Positions 7,082 through 15,197 of a stretch of DNA of 16,545 nucleotides are shown in pieces. The position numbers and the translations under genes are program-made. The notes under the pieces were generated by a model, which saw only the letters and a program-made list of their open reading frames with translations, was not told the DNA's origin and ran no database searches. This stretch comes from Paracoccaceae bacterium (GTDB lineage Bacteria; Pseudomonadota; Alphaproteobacteria; Rhodobacterales; Rhodobacteraceae): the NCBI GenBank assembly GCA_003561595.1, contig PWWF01000308.1, positions 1-16,545 on the forward strand. Reading direction: 5' to 3'. How positions within the stretch are numbered: the stretch's first letter is position 1; the number at the start of each line of letters is the position of its first letter.

Positions 7082-7120
7082 CCCCGCTCGCGGGCGCTTG
7101 CCCCTGCGGGGCGAGCGGGG
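7082..7120. repeat. Perfect 10-bp GC-rich inverted repeat between gltX and asmA
   Basis: CCCCGCTCGC (7082-7091) and GCGAGCGGGG (7111-7120) are perfect complements around a 19-base centre. The segment GCGGGCGC (7090-7097) overlaps the left arm and is also complementary to GCGCCCGC (7048-7055) in the neighbouring repeat, so a competing fold is possible. It could be a leader element of gltX or a REP-like intergenic palindrome. Confidence 0.6.
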
Positions 7121-7166
7121 TGCCATCACAACACTGCGCGAAAACCTGCCTGTGCCGATTTTGCCA

Positions 7167-7195
7167 AAGACAGGGGCTTGCCGGGGCGCTAGACT
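7167..7195 (+). promoter_or_regulatory. Candidate promoter of the AsmA-family gene
   Basis: AAGACA (7167-7172) and TAGACT (7190-7195) are 17 bases apart, each matching four of six consensus bases. A start near 7202 would leave a short leader with GGAGGA at 7217-7222 before the ATG at 7227. Confidence 0.42.
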
Positions 7196-7226
7196 CAAAG
7201 GCAGCTTGAGGTTTTCGGAGGAATGC

Positions 7227-9254
7227 ATGCGTCTGATCAAGGCTCTTGTCGCCGCTGTTCTGATGCTGGTCGTGCTGGTTGTGGGGGTGATTGTCCTCAT
7301 GCCGACCGAGCGGATCGCCGCCATCGCCACCCAGCAATTCGAGACGACGACAGGGCGCAGTCTGCGCATTGGCGGATCGGTCCGCCCCAGCTTTTACCCG
7401 GTGATCGGCGCGCGGGCGCGTGATGTGGCGCTGGGCAATCCGGACTGGGCAGGCGAGGGGCCGATGCTGCACGCCGAGGAAATGGATATCGGGCTGGACC
7501 TGGCCGCGCTGATCCGCGGCGATATCCAGATCGAGCGTGTGGTCCTGCAATCGCCGCAACTGCATCTTCGGCGCGACGCGGATGGGCGTGTGAACTGGGA
7601 TTTCGGCAGCAGCGTATCGGACACGCCCGCGTCAGATGCGGGCAGCGGGGGGGAAGCGATCTCAGAACCCGCTGCCGCCCCCCGCGCCCGCCGCATCACG
7701 CTGAGCGAGGCGGAAATCCGCGATGGCAGCCTGCGCTATGAGGATGCGATTTCTGGCACGGATCTCGATCTTGAGGCGCTGGATGCCACATTGCGCATGC
7801 CCGATATGGCGGGGCCTGCCGATCTGGTCCTGTCGGGGCGTCTGAACGGGCAGACTGTCGCGCTGACCCTGAACACCGACAATGCCGAGCGTATGCTGGA
7901 CGGGCGCACGACCACCGTGATGCTGGATCTGGAGGCGGCAGGCGCGCAGATCACCTATGCCGGGCGCGCGGGGCTTGACGGGCTGGTGGCCGAGGGGCGG
8001 ATGCAGGCGCATGTCCCGCAGCCGCGCGCCCTGATGCGGATGCTGGGTCAGGCCGGGGGTGATGTCGCGCCCGACTGGTTGCCGCTGGGGCTGACGGCGG
8101 ATCTGACGCGCACGGCGGATGGGCTGGTCTATCTGCGCGACGGGCAGGTCCGGGCCGGGGCCATGCGGTTGCGCGGCGCCGCCGATCTGGACCCGCGCAC
8201 CGAACGTCCGGGCCTGACCGCGCAGCTTGCGGGCGATGTGGTGGATCTGCGCAGCGGGAGCAATGGCGGGTCCGGTTCAGGCGGGTCGGGCAGTGGCACC
8301 ACGGCAGAGGCCGGCTGGTCGCGCGAGGTCATCGATGCCAGCGCGCTGGGGCTGATTGATGCGGATATCCGCCTGACACTGGACGGGCTGCGCACTGATC
8401 TGACCACGCTGGGGCGCACCGATCTGTCCATAGCCATTGACCGCGCCCGCGCCGTGACCACCCTGCGCGAAGTGGCGCTGTTCGGCGGTGTGATGACAGG
8501 CGAATTCGTGATGAACAACCGATCCGGCCTGTCGGTCGGGGGGGATCTGCGGCTGCGCGATGTCGATCTGCTGCCGCTCTTGACCGATATGGCCGATTAT
8601 CGTCGCCTGCAGGGCTCGGCCAGCGCGGACCTTCAGTTTCTGGGCGTGGGCAACAATCTGCATGACATCATGAACAGCCTGCGTGGCGAGGGGGCACTGC
8701 GATTCGCACAAGGCGAGATCATCGGCTTCGATCTGGCCGGAATGCTGCGAAATCTGGACATGTCCTACATGGGCGAAGGGAATCGCACGGTCTACGACTC
8801 CATAAATGGCACATTCTCAATATCCGATGGTGTGCTGCGCAATGATGATCTGCGTCTGGACTCCAGCCGCCTGTCGGTCACGGGGCGCGGGTCGGTGGGC
8901 CTTGGCGCGCGCAATCTGGATTACCGCATCGTGCCCGCCGCCCTGCGCGATGCCGAGACCGAGTTGCTGCGCGTGCCGCTGATGATCACCGGGCCATGGG
9001 ATGCGCCGCGCTTCCGGCTGGATATCGAGGCAATGGCGCAGGAACGCCTGCGCGTCGAGCAGGAGCGGCTGGAAGGGATTGCCCGCGAGGAGGCGCAGCG
9101 TCTGGAAGAGCGCGCGCGGCGCGAGGCCGAGGAGCAGTTGCAGCGCCGCCTGGGTGTCGAGCGCGAAGAGGGCGAGCGCCTGGAGGACAGCCTGCGCCGC
9201 GGCGTGGAAGAAGAGCTTGGCAGCCGCATTCGCGGATTGCTGGGCCGGAATTGA
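7227..9254 (+). CDS. AsmA family envelope protein
   Basis: This 675-residue protein is built like AsmA proteins, inner-membrane-anchored periplasmic proteins of the bridge-like lipid transfer group that affect outer-membrane lipid balance. An N-terminal membrane helix (about 5-25) is followed by a conserved region, TERIAAIATQQFETTTGRSL (27-46), with GSVRPSFYPVIGARA. Repeated beta-rich segments come next, then the AsmA_2-type C-terminal region (about 420-600) with LRLRDVDLLPLLTDMADYRR (441-460) and GEIIGFDLAGMLRN. A Gly/Ser-rich linker covers 343-358. The last 75 residues (600-675) are a highly charged Glu/Arg helix, probably coiled coil. The ATG at 7227 has GGAGGA four bases ahead; the frame is open upstream to 7098 without homology. 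It is divergent from gltX. Confidence 0.9.
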   Translation: MRLIKALVAAVLMLVVLVVGVIVLMPTERIAAIATQQFETTTGRSLRIGGSVRPSFYPVIGARARDVALGNPDWAGEGPMLHAEEMDIGLDLAALIRGDIQIERVVLQSPQLHLRRDADGRVNWDFGSSVSDTPASDAGSGGEAISEPAAAPRARRITLSEAEIRDGSLRYEDAISGTDLDLEALDATLRMPDMAGPADLVLSGRLNGQTVALTLNTDNAERMLDGRTTTVMLDLEAAGAQITYAGRAGLDGLVAEGRMQAHVPQPRALMRMLGQAGGDVAPDWLPLGLTADLTRTADGLVYLRDGQVRAGAMRLRGAADLDPRTERPGLTAQLAGDVVDLRSGSNGGSGSGGSGSGTTAEAGWSREVIDASALGLIDADIRLTLDGLRTDLTTLGRTDLSIAIDRARAVTTLREVALFGGVMTGEFVMNNRSGLSVGGDLRLRDVDLLPLLTDMADYRRLQGSASADLQFLGVGNNLHDIMNSLRGEGALRFAQGEIIGFDLAGMLRNLDMSYMGEGNRTVYDSINGTFSISDGVLRNDDLRLDSSRLSVTGRGSVGLGARNLDYRIVPAALRDAETELLRVPLMITGPWDAPRFRLDIEAMAQERLRVEQERLEGIAREEAQRLEERARREAEEQLQRRLGVEREEGERLEDSLRRGVEEELGSRIRGLLGRN

Positions 9255-9258
9255 GGGG

Positions 9259-9280
9259 GCGCGCTGCTATCGCAGCGCGT
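9259..9280. terminator. Hairpin at the AsmA/cinA convergent junction
   Basis: GCGCGCTGC (9259-9267) pairs with GCAGCGCGT (9272-9280), with one G-T pair, around a TATC loop. It lies five bases after the AsmA stop and covers the last codons of cinA. There is no T run on either side, so it is not a classical intrinsic terminator. It may stabilise 3' ends or mark a rho-dependent end for both genes. Confidence 0.4.
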
Positions 9281-9731
9281 CATGCAACAATTTGAGCGCG
9301 TGCTGCACAGTGGCGGCGCGCACCCCGGCCCGGCCAAGGGCGCCGAATTCCACAGTGTCACTCAGGGTGCCACCCGCGCGCGCCAGCCCGAAACAGACGC
9401 GCCCCTCGGGCTTGTGTTCGGACCCGCCGGGCCCGGCGATGCCGGTCACCGATATCGCGATCCCGGCGTTCGAGCGCGCCAGCGCGCCTGCCGCCATCTC
9501 GCAAGCGACCGCCTCGGACACTGCACCATGCTGCGCGAGCGTGTCGGCGCTGACGCCCAGCATGTCCTGTTTCGCGGCGTTGGAATAGGTGACAAAGCCG
9601 CGATCCACCACAGCGGATGATCCCGCCACATCGGTCAGGCGCGCGATGATCATGCCGCCCGTGCAGCTTTCGGCCGTGGCGATCATCAGCCCTGCGCGGC
9701 GCGCGCGGTCCAGAACCGCCTCGGGGGTCAC
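9267..9731 (-). CDS. cinA: CinA C-terminal domain protein, NMN amidohydrolase (PncC-type)
   Basis: The 154-residue product matches the stand-alone CinA C-terminal domain. This enzyme hydrolyses nicotinamide mononucleotide to nicotinate mononucleotide and ammonia in the cytoplasm, as part of pyridine nucleotide recycling. Signature motifs are ATAESCTGG (18-26), FVTYSNAAKQDMLGV (46-60), HGAVSEAVACEMAAGA (68-83), and ISVTGIAGPGGS (93-104) followed by KPEGRV. The N-terminal MoCF-like domain of long CinA proteins is absent, as in many proteobacteria. The start is GTG at 9731, overlapping the pgpA stop by four bases (GTGA on the coding strand), so translation is probably coupled. It converges on the AsmA gene, with 12 bases between the stops. 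Confidence 0.93.
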   Translation of the reverse strand: MTPEAVLDRARRAGLMIATAESCTGGMIIARLTDVAGSSAVVDRGFVTYSNAAKQDMLGVSADTLAQHGAVSEAVACEMAAGALARSNAGIAISVTGIAGPGGSEHKPEGRVCFGLARAGGTLSDTVEFGALGRAGVRAATVQHALKLLHDALR

Positions 9732-10225
9732 AGCCCCATCATCCCATGGGCAAAGACAGCGGCCACAGCGACCACCATCGCCGCCATCGCGCCCGCGATT
9801 ATGTCATCAAGCATCACGCCAAGGGGCGTGTGCATCCGGTCGGCCAGCCCGACAGGCCCCGGTTTCCAGATGTCAAAGGCGCGAAAGGCCAGGAACGCCA
9901 CCACCCAGCCGGGCCAGAGCGCCGTGACCGGCACCCCCTGCACCATCGCCCCCAGCGACACGGGCCAGAGCGCGAGCCACATGCCCGCGACCTCGTCAAT
10001 GACAATCTCGGACGGGTCTGGATCGGACAGGCCCGCGGTTTCGACCTGCGTGGCCCACCAGCCGATGGCAAAGGCCAGCACGGTCGCAAGCGCCAGCAGC
10101 CAGAACCCGCCCAGAACATGCAAGACCCAGGCCACGGGCAGCGCCGCAAGCGTGCCCCATGTGCCCGGCGCCGGGCGCAGTAGCCCTGCGCCGAAGAATG
10201 TTGCGATGATCCGTGTTGCCCGCAT
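9728..10225 (-). CDS. pgpA: Phosphatidylglycerophosphatase A
   Basis: PgpA removes the terminal phosphate from phosphatidylglycerol phosphate at the inner membrane to give phosphatidylglycerol. The 165 residues have RPAPGTWGTLAALP (17-30), the acidic motif DPSEIVIDEVAGMW (70-83) and FRAFDIWKPGP (114-124), with LADRMHTPLGVMLDDIIAG near the end, and about four hydrophobic helices. These motifs and the length are typical of the family. The ATG at 10225 is chosen because CCTTCCC (10234-10240 on the plus strand, GGGAAGG on the coding strand) lies eight bases ahead; an upstream TTG at 10249 is possible but less likely. It lies 56 bases after ispDF and overlaps cinA by four bases. Confidence 0.94.
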   Translation of the reverse strand: MRATRIIATFFGAGLLRPAPGTWGTLAALPVAWVLHVLGGFWLLALATVLAFAIGWWATQVETAGLSDPDPSEIVIDEVAGMWLALWPVSLGAMVQGVPVTALWPGWVVAFLAFRAFDIWKPGPVGLADRMHTPLGVMLDDIIAGAMAAMVVAVAAVFAHGMMGL

Positions 10226-10281
10226 TGGTGCTGCCTTCCCTGACTTCAAGACGTATCGCAGATCGCGGCGAATGCCAGCGC

Positions 10282-11448
10282 TTACACCCGGTGCAGGCAG
10301 GCCGTGGCCAGTGCCGCGATCCCTTCACCGCGCCCGGTAAAGCCCAGCCTCTCGGATGTGGTGGCCTTGACGCTGACCTGATCCGGCGCGCAGCCCATGA
10401 TCTCGGCCAGCCTCGCCTGCATGACCGCCGCATGGGGGCCGATCTTGGGCATCTCGCACACAAGCGTCACATCGCAATTGCTGATCGCATAGCCCTGCTG
10501 CTGCGCCAGCGCGACAGCATGGCGCAGAAAGATATCGCTGGCCGCGCCCTTCCATTGCGGGTCTGTGGGCGGGAAATGCCGCCCGATATCGCCCGCCGCC
10601 AACGCGCCATAGATCGCATCGGTCAGCGCGTGCATCCCGACATCGGCATCCGAATGACCCACCAGCGTCTGGTCATGCGGCACCAGCACACCGCACAGCC
10701 AACAGCCATCACCGGGGCCGAAGCGGTGGACATCATAGCCATTGCCCAGTCTGATCTGCATGCTTTTGCCCCCTGCGGCCCCCAACATCCGCTCTGCGCG
10801 CGCGAAATCTTCCGGGTAGGTGAGTTTCAGATTGTCCTCGCTGCCCGGGGTGATGGCAACCCCGATGCCTGCGGCGCGCGCAATCTCGACATCATCGGCG
10901 GCCTCGCCTGCATGCGCGCGGTGGGCGGCAAGGATGGTGGCATAGTCAAACCCCTGCGGCGTCTGGGCGCGGAACAGCCCGTCGCGGGGCTGCGTGCCCG
11001 CGACCTGACCCCCGGCCCCGCGCCACAGCGCATCCGACACAGGCAGGGCCGGGGCGGCGGCGTCGTGTGTGGCCAGCGCGTCGATCACGCCCGCGATCAC
11101 GGATGCGGGCACCAGCGGGCGCGCGCCATCATGGATCAGGACCAGACGCGGCGCGTCCCCTTCCAGCGCGTCAAGCGCCGCGCGCACCGATGCCGTGCGG
11201 CTGGCCCCGCCATCCACCAGCGTGACACCGCGCAGATCCAGCGCCTGCGCCTGCGCGCGGTCATCCGGGTGCAGGACCAGCACCAGCCGGTGCTGCCCGG
11301 CGGCGCGAAACGCCTCAAGCGTAAGGGCAAGGACCGGGCGACCGCGCAGCATGCGCCACTGCTTGGGCACGCCCGAACCCGCGCGCGTGCCGCGCCCGGC
11401 GGCGACAATAATGGCTGCAATGTCACGCGAGGCGGTTTCAGTTGACAT
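10282..11448 (-). CDS. ispDF: Bifunctional IspD/IspF isoprenoid enzyme
   Basis: This 388-residue fusion catalyses two steps of the methylerythritol phosphate pathway: CDP-ME formation (IspD) and cyclisation to MEcPP (IspF). The IspD half (1-229) has the CTP-binding loop [20 protein letters not shown] (11-30), HDGARPLV (106-113) and NLKLT (206-210). The IspF half (230-388) has GYDVHRF with metal ligands D239 and H241, then [15 protein letters not shown] with H273, and ends with [16 protein letters not shown]. The ATG at 11448 has AGGAGC six bases ahead on the coding strand. IspF also has an internal Met at the join (10761). The frame stays open far upstream, antisense to dusB, without homology. 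pgpA and cinA follow on the same strand. Confidence 0.97.
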   Translation of the reverse strand: MSTETASRDIAAIIVAAGRGTRAGSGVPKQWRMLRGRPVLALTLEAFRAAGQHRLVLVLHPDDRAQAQALDLRGVTLVDGGASRTASVRAALDALEGDAPRLVLIHDGARPLVPASVIAGVIDALATHDAAAPALPVSDALWRGAGGQVAGTQPRDGLFRAQTPQGFDYATILAAHRAHAGEAADDVEIARAAGIGVAITPGSEDNLKLTYPEDFARAERMLGAAGGKSMQIRLGNGYDVHRFGPGDGCWLCGVLVPHDQTLVGHSDADVGMHALTDAIYGALAAGDIGRHFPPTDPQWKGAASDIFLRHAVALAQQQGYAISNCDVTLVCEMPKIGPHAAVMQARLAEIMGCAPDQVSVKATTSERLGFTGRGEGIAALATACLHRV

Positions 11449-11506
11449 GGCTCTGCTCCTAGCCGAAGCAGGCGCTGCTGACAATCCGCGCGTTTTGCGG
11501 CAATAT

Positions 11507-11535
11507 TTGCCCAAAAAAGTGGCGATTGATGAAAT
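11507..11535 (+). promoter_or_regulatory. Candidate promoter of the dusB-ntrBC operon
   Basis: TTGCCC (11507-11512) and TGAAAT (11530-11535) are 17 bases apart, each matching four of six consensus bases. They lie in the 168-base spacer between the divergent ispDF and dusB genes. No sigma-54 type GG-N10-GC element was recognised. Assignment rests on spacing alone. Confidence 0.3.
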
Positions 11536-11616
11536 TCGCGTCAGTAAATGCGGCCAGGCCTTTGCCAGCGTCGCGCCCAAGTTGTACACCGTCCCAGAGA
11601 TTTTCAGGATATTCCC

Positions 11617-12642
11617 ATGCACCGGACAGACATAGCTGCAGGGTTCTGCTTGCATGGCGCAGCGCGGTCGGTCGATGTCGCGCCGCCGGTTCTGCTGGCC
11701 CCGCTTGCGGGCATCACCGATCTGCCCTTCCGCCGCGTCGTGGCCGGGTTCGGGGCGGGGCTGGTCGTGTCGGAAATGGTGGCGAGTCAGGAAATGGTGC
11801 AGGCCAAACCCTCGGTCCGGGCGCGCGCCCGCGCAGAGCTTGGGCTGGGAGAGGCGCGCACCGCCGTCCAGCTGGCCGGGCGCGAGGCGCATTGGATGGC
11901 CGAGGCTGCCCGCATGGCCGAAGATGGTGGCGCGCAGGTCATCGACATCAATATGGGTTGCCCCGCGAAAAAGGTCGTGGGCGGCATGTCCGGCTCGGCC
12001 CTGATGCGCGAGCCCGATCACGCGCTGCGCCTGATCGAGGCTGTGGTGGGCGCCGTGGGCGTGCCCGTCACGCTCAAGACCCGGCTGGGCTGGGATGACG
12101 ATCGCCTGAATGCCCCCGGCCTTGCGGCGCGGGCTGCGGATGCGGGTGTGCAGATGGTCACGATCCACGGGCGCACGCGCTGCCAGTTCTACAAGGGCCG
12201 CGCGGATTGGGTGGCGATTGGCGGGGTGGTGCGGGCCTGCAAGGTGCCGGTCATCGCGAATGGCGATATCACGGATGCCGACAGTGCGGCGCAGGCGCTG
12301 GCGCAATCGGGTGCGGCGGGCGTGATGGTGGGGCGCGGCGCGCAGGGGCGCCCCTGGCGGCTGGCGCAGATCGCGGCACGGCTGTTCGGTGCGCCCGCGC
12401 CGCAGGTGCCGCAGGGCGCGGCCCTGGTCGCGCTGGTCGCCGCGCATTACGAGGCGATGCTGTCCTTTTACGGGCGCGATCTGGGCGTGCGGGTCGCGCG
12501 CAAGCATCTGGGCTGGTATCTGGACGACGCGGCCTGCGCGACCGCCCTGCGCCGCGAGATCCTGACCGCGACCGACCCGGCCATTGTCCTGCGTCTGTTG
12601 CCCGACGCACTGGCCCCCGACCGCATGGAGCGCGCAGCATGA
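11617..12642 (+). CDS. dusB: tRNA-dihydrouridine synthase DusB (NifR3)
   Basis: DusB reduces specific uridines in the tRNA D-loop to dihydrouridine using FMN and NADPH. The 341 residues show [15 protein letters not shown] (26-40), [30 protein letters not shown] (111-129) with catalytic C115, [21 protein letters not shown] (182-194), VIANGDI (212-218) and [10 protein letters not shown] (238-247), the full FMN-barrel pattern. The ATG at 11617 is preferred over 11548 because AGGA (11606-11609) precedes it and homology starts after it. In Rhodobacter this gene is the historical nifR3, first gene of the ntrBC operon. It overlaps ntrB by four bases (ATGA). Confidence 0.96.
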   Translation: MHRTDIAAGFCLHGAARSVDVAPPVLLAPLAGITDLPFRRVVAGFGAGLVVSEMVASQEMVQAKPSVRARARAELGLGEARTAVQLAGREAHWMAEAARMAEDGGAQVIDINMGCPAKKVVGGMSGSALMREPDHALRLIEAVVGAVGVPVTLKTRLGWDDDRLNAPGLAARAADAGVQMVTIHGRTRCQFYKGRADWVAIGGVVRACKVPVIANGDITDADSAAQALAQSGAAGVMVGRGAQGRPWRLAQIAARLFGAPAPQVPQGAALVALVAAHYEAMLSFYGRDLGVRVARKHLGWYLDDAACATALRREILTATDPAIVLRLLPDALAPDRMERAA

Positions 12643-13733
12643 TCCCGCCCGCCACAGGCACGATCTGGGCCGCGCTGCCGGTCCCGGCGATTCTGGTGGG
12701 CCACAAGGACGGGGCCGAACTGATCGCCGATTGCAACCCGGCTTCCGAGCAGTTTCTGGGCGTGTCGCGCCGTTCGGTGCAGTCGCGCCCGATGGATGAT
12801 ATTGTCTGGATCGACGCGCCCATCGGCAAGGCCATCGCGCGCTGCCGCACCAACCGCGCACCCGTCTTCATCAATGATGTGCATGTCTCTGTGGGCGAAC
12901 GCGCCTCGACACTGTGTTCGGTGCAGCTCGCCCTTCTGGGTGACCGGCGTGATCTGGTGCTGATGCTGCTGACCCCGCGCGACATCGCGGGCAAGCTGGG
13001 CAAGGCCGATGGCATCCGCCAGTCCGCGCGCTCTGCCATCGGCATGTCGCAGATGCTGGCGCATGAGATCAAGAACCCGCTGGCGGGCATCACGGGGGCC
13101 GCGCAGCTTTTGTCGATGGGGCTGACGGGCGATGACCGGGCGCTGACGGATCTGATCGTGGCCGAGACGCAGCGCGTGGTCAAACTGCTGGACCAGGTCG
13201 AGCAATTCGGCAACCAGCGCCCGCCGGAACGGCGCGCGGTCAATATCCATGATGTGCTGGAGCGCGCGCGGCGCTCAGCCGAGATCGGCTTTGCCGCGCA
13301 TATGCAGATCCGCGATGGCTATGACCCGTCGCTGCCGCCGGTCTGGGCCGATCCGGACCAGTTGCAGCAGGTGTTTCTGAACCTTCTGAAGAATGCCGCT
13401 CAGGCGCAGTTGATGGGCGGGCGCATCTGCATCCGCACCTTTTTCGAGCAATCGCTGCGCCTGCGCGGGGCCTCGGGGCAGGATGTGGCGCTGCCCATCC
13501 ATGTCGAGATCATCGATGACGGCCCCGGCCTGCCCAGGGAAATCGCAGATGAGATTTTCGACCCCTTCGTGTCGGGGCGCGAGAATGGCACCGGGCTGGG
13601 GCTGGCGCTGGTGTCCAAGATCGTGGGCGCGCATGACGGCTGGATATCGGTCGACAGCAAGCCGGGCCGCACCGTGTTTCGCATATCGCTGCCGCGCGTC
13701 CCGCGCGAGGCTGAGAAAGAGGAGAAGTCCTGA
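12639..13733 (+). CDS. ntrB: Nitrogen regulation sensor kinase NtrB (GlnL)
   Basis: NtrB is a soluble histidine kinase and phosphatase controlled by PII that phosphorylates NtrC under nitrogen limitation. The 364-residue protein has an N-terminal PAS domain (about 8-115, with [18 protein letters not shown]), the dimerisation and phosphoacceptor helix [20 protein letters not shown] (138-157) with H142, and an HATPase domain with N-box Asn252 ([11 protein letters not shown]), DDGPGLP (293-299) and GTGLGLAL (317-324). No membrane helix is visible. The ATG at 12639 overlaps the dusB stop by four bases, and its own stop shares one base with the ntrC start, so the three genes are translationally coupled. 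Confidence 0.97.
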   Translation: MIPPATGTIWAALPVPAILVGHKDGAELIADCNPASEQFLGVSRRSVQSRPMDDIVWIDAPIGKAIARCRTNRAPVFINDVHVSVGERASTLCSVQLALLGDRRDLVLMLLTPRDIAGKLGKADGIRQSARSAIGMSQMLAHEIKNPLAGITGAAQLLSMGLTGDDRALTDLIVAETQRVVKLLDQVEQFGNQRPPERRAVNIHDVLERARRSAEIGFAAHMQIRDGYDPSLPPVWADPDQLQQVFLNLLKNAAQAQLMGGRICIRTFFEQSLRLRGASGQDVALPIHVEIIDDGPGLPREIADEIFDPFVSGRENGTGLGLALVSKIVGAHDGWISVDSKPGRTVFRISLPRVPREAEKEEKS

Positions 13734-15124
13734 TGGACGGTACTGTTCTGGTTGCAGATGACGATCGCACGATCCGCACGGTTCTGACGCAGGCGCTGAC
13801 GCGCGCGGGCTGCAAGGTGCATGCGACCTCCAGCCTGACGACGCTGATGCGCTGGGTCGAGGAAGGGCGCGGCGATCTGGTCATCACCGATGTCATGATG
13901 CCCGATGGCAACGGGATCGAGATGATCCCCAAGATCAGCCTGGAACGCCCTGACCTGCCGGTCATCGTGATCTCGGCGCAGAACACGATCATGACCGCGA
14001 TTCAGGCCAATGAGGTCGAGGCGCATGACTATCTGCCCAAACCCTTCGATCTGCCCGATCTGCTGAAGCGCGCGGGCAGCGCGATGAAGAACCGCCGCCT
14101 TGTCGCGGCCAGCGAGGCGCCCGCGCGCCCCACACCCGCCCCACGCGGCGATGTGCTGAGCATGGACTCGATCCCACTGGTGGGCCGCACCCCGGTCATG
14201 CAGGATCTGTATCGGCTGATCGCGCGGGTCATCAACGCCTCGATGCCCGTGCTGATCCTGGGCGAATCCGGGACCGGGAAATCCCTGATCGCGCGCACGC
14301 TGCATGACCTGTCGGACCGCCGGGTGCAGCCCTTCGTCACCGCCTCGGCCGAGGATCTGCATTCCACCGACGGGGTGCAGGCGCTGTTGTCGCGGGTGCG
14401 CGGTGGCACGCTGCTACTGGATGAGTTGACCGCCTATGACACCGAAGCGCAGCTTCGTGCCGCACGGCTGCTGGATGCGCTGCCCGAGGATGCGCCACGC
14501 GTCATGGCGACCGCGCAGGGCAATCTGACCCGCGCGCTGGGCGATGGTGCGCTGCGCGAGGATCTGTATTACCGGCTGGGGGGTGTGGTGCTGAACGTGC
14601 CCTCCCTGCGCGAACGTGTCGATGATCTGGAACCGCTGGCCGAGCATTTTCTGGCGCAGGCGGCGGATGAGGGCGCAAGCCTGCGCAAGCTGTCCCCCGA
14701 CGCGCTGGACGTCATCCGCAGCTATTCCTGGCCCGGCAATGTGCGGCAGTTGCAGAACACGCTGCGCCGCGCCAGCCTGACCAGCGCCGACCCGCTGATT
14801 TCGCGCGCGGAAATCGAATCCTCGCTGCAAAGCCAGCCCAGCAACGTCAATATGGGTGAGCGTTTCATGGATGAGACGCTGTCGGATTCCATTGCGCGGC
14901 ATCTGCGGCGCTACTTCGATCTGCACGGGCAGGACCTGCCGCCACCGGGGCTGTATGGCCGTATCCTGCGCGAGATGGAAGCGCCGCTGATCGAGATTGC
15001 GCTGGATGCCACAGGCGGCAATCAGGCGCGCTGCGCCGATTTGCTGGGGATCAACCGCAACACGCTGCGCAAGAAGATTACCGAACTGGACATCCCTGTA
15101 TCGCGCCGCCGCAAGCTGGCCTGA
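13733..15124 (+). CDS. ntrC: Nitrogen response regulator NtrC, sigma-54-independent type
   Basis: NtrC activates nitrogen assimilation and, in Rhodobacter, nif-related genes. The 463-residue protein has a receiver domain with acidic pocket (ADDD, 8-11), phosphoacceptor D53 (VITDVMMPD), S81 and K103 (LPKPF). The AAA+ domain has Walker A GESGTGKS (177-184), Walker B GTLLLDE (225-231) and REDLYYRL. A Fis-type helix-turn-helix, [18 protein letters not shown] (432-449), ends it. Between [13 protein letters not shown] (201-213) and the Walker B strand the usual ESELFGHEKGAFTGA segment is missing, so it cannot contact sigma-54 as enterobacterial NtrC does. This matches R. capsulatus NtrC, which works with sigma-70 polymerase. 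The start overlaps the ntrB stop (TGATG). Confidence 0.97.
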   Translation: MDGTVLVADDDRTIRTVLTQALTRAGCKVHATSSLTTLMRWVEEGRGDLVITDVMMPDGNGIEMIPKISLERPDLPVIVISAQNTIMTAIQANEVEAHDYLPKPFDLPDLLKRAGSAMKNRRLVAASEAPARPTPAPRGDVLSMDSIPLVGRTPVMQDLYRLIARVINASMPVLILGESGTGKSLIARTLHDLSDRRVQPFVTASAEDLHSTDGVQALLSRVRGGTLLLDELTAYDTEAQLRAARLLDALPEDAPRVMATAQGNLTRALGDGALREDLYYRLGGVVLNVPSLRERVDDLEPLAEHFLAQAADEGASLRKLSPDALDVIRSYSWPGNVRQLQNTLRRASLTSADPLISRAEIESSLQSQPSNVNMGERFMDETLSDSIARHLRRYFDLHGQDLPPPGLYGRILREMEAPLIEIALDATGGNQARCADLLGINRNTLRKKITELDIPVSRRRKLA

Positions 15125-15150
15125 GGGCGATTTCCCGCCCTGTTCGTTTT
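15124..15150 (+). terminator. Terminator-like hairpin between ntrC and ntrY
   Basis: AGGGCG (15124-15129) pairs with CGCCCT (15136-15141) around ATTTCC and is followed by the T-rich GTTCGTTTT. It begins at the last base of the ntrC stop. The stem is short, so partial readthrough into ntrY is plausible. It would lower ntrY expression relative to ntrBC. Confidence 0.5.
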
Positions 15151-15162
15151 GATGTAGAAATA

Positions 15163-15177
15163 CCACATCGGCTGTGG
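15163..15177. promoter_or_regulatory. Short dyad upstream of ntrY
   Basis: CCACA (15163-15167) and TGTGG (15173-15177) form a five-base dyad around TCGGC in the ntrC-ntrY spacer, about 20 bases before the proposed ntrY ATG. It could be an operator or leader hairpin; the small size allows chance. Confidence 0.25.
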
Positions 15178-15197
15178 CAATCTCGCGTCACAGGGCA

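Noticed and set aside
12207..12638. Upstream extension of the ntrB frame inside dusB
   Set aside because: The extension is the shifted frame of dusB; NtrB homology starts at the ATG at 12639, which overlaps the dusB stop.
11449..12861. Long open frame on the minus strand continuing upstream of ispDF, antisense to dusB and ntrB
   Set aside because: It gives no recognisable protein, is rich in Arg, His, Gly and Pro, and mirrors the codon pattern of the real plus-strand genes. GC-rich DNA often leaves such antisense frames open.
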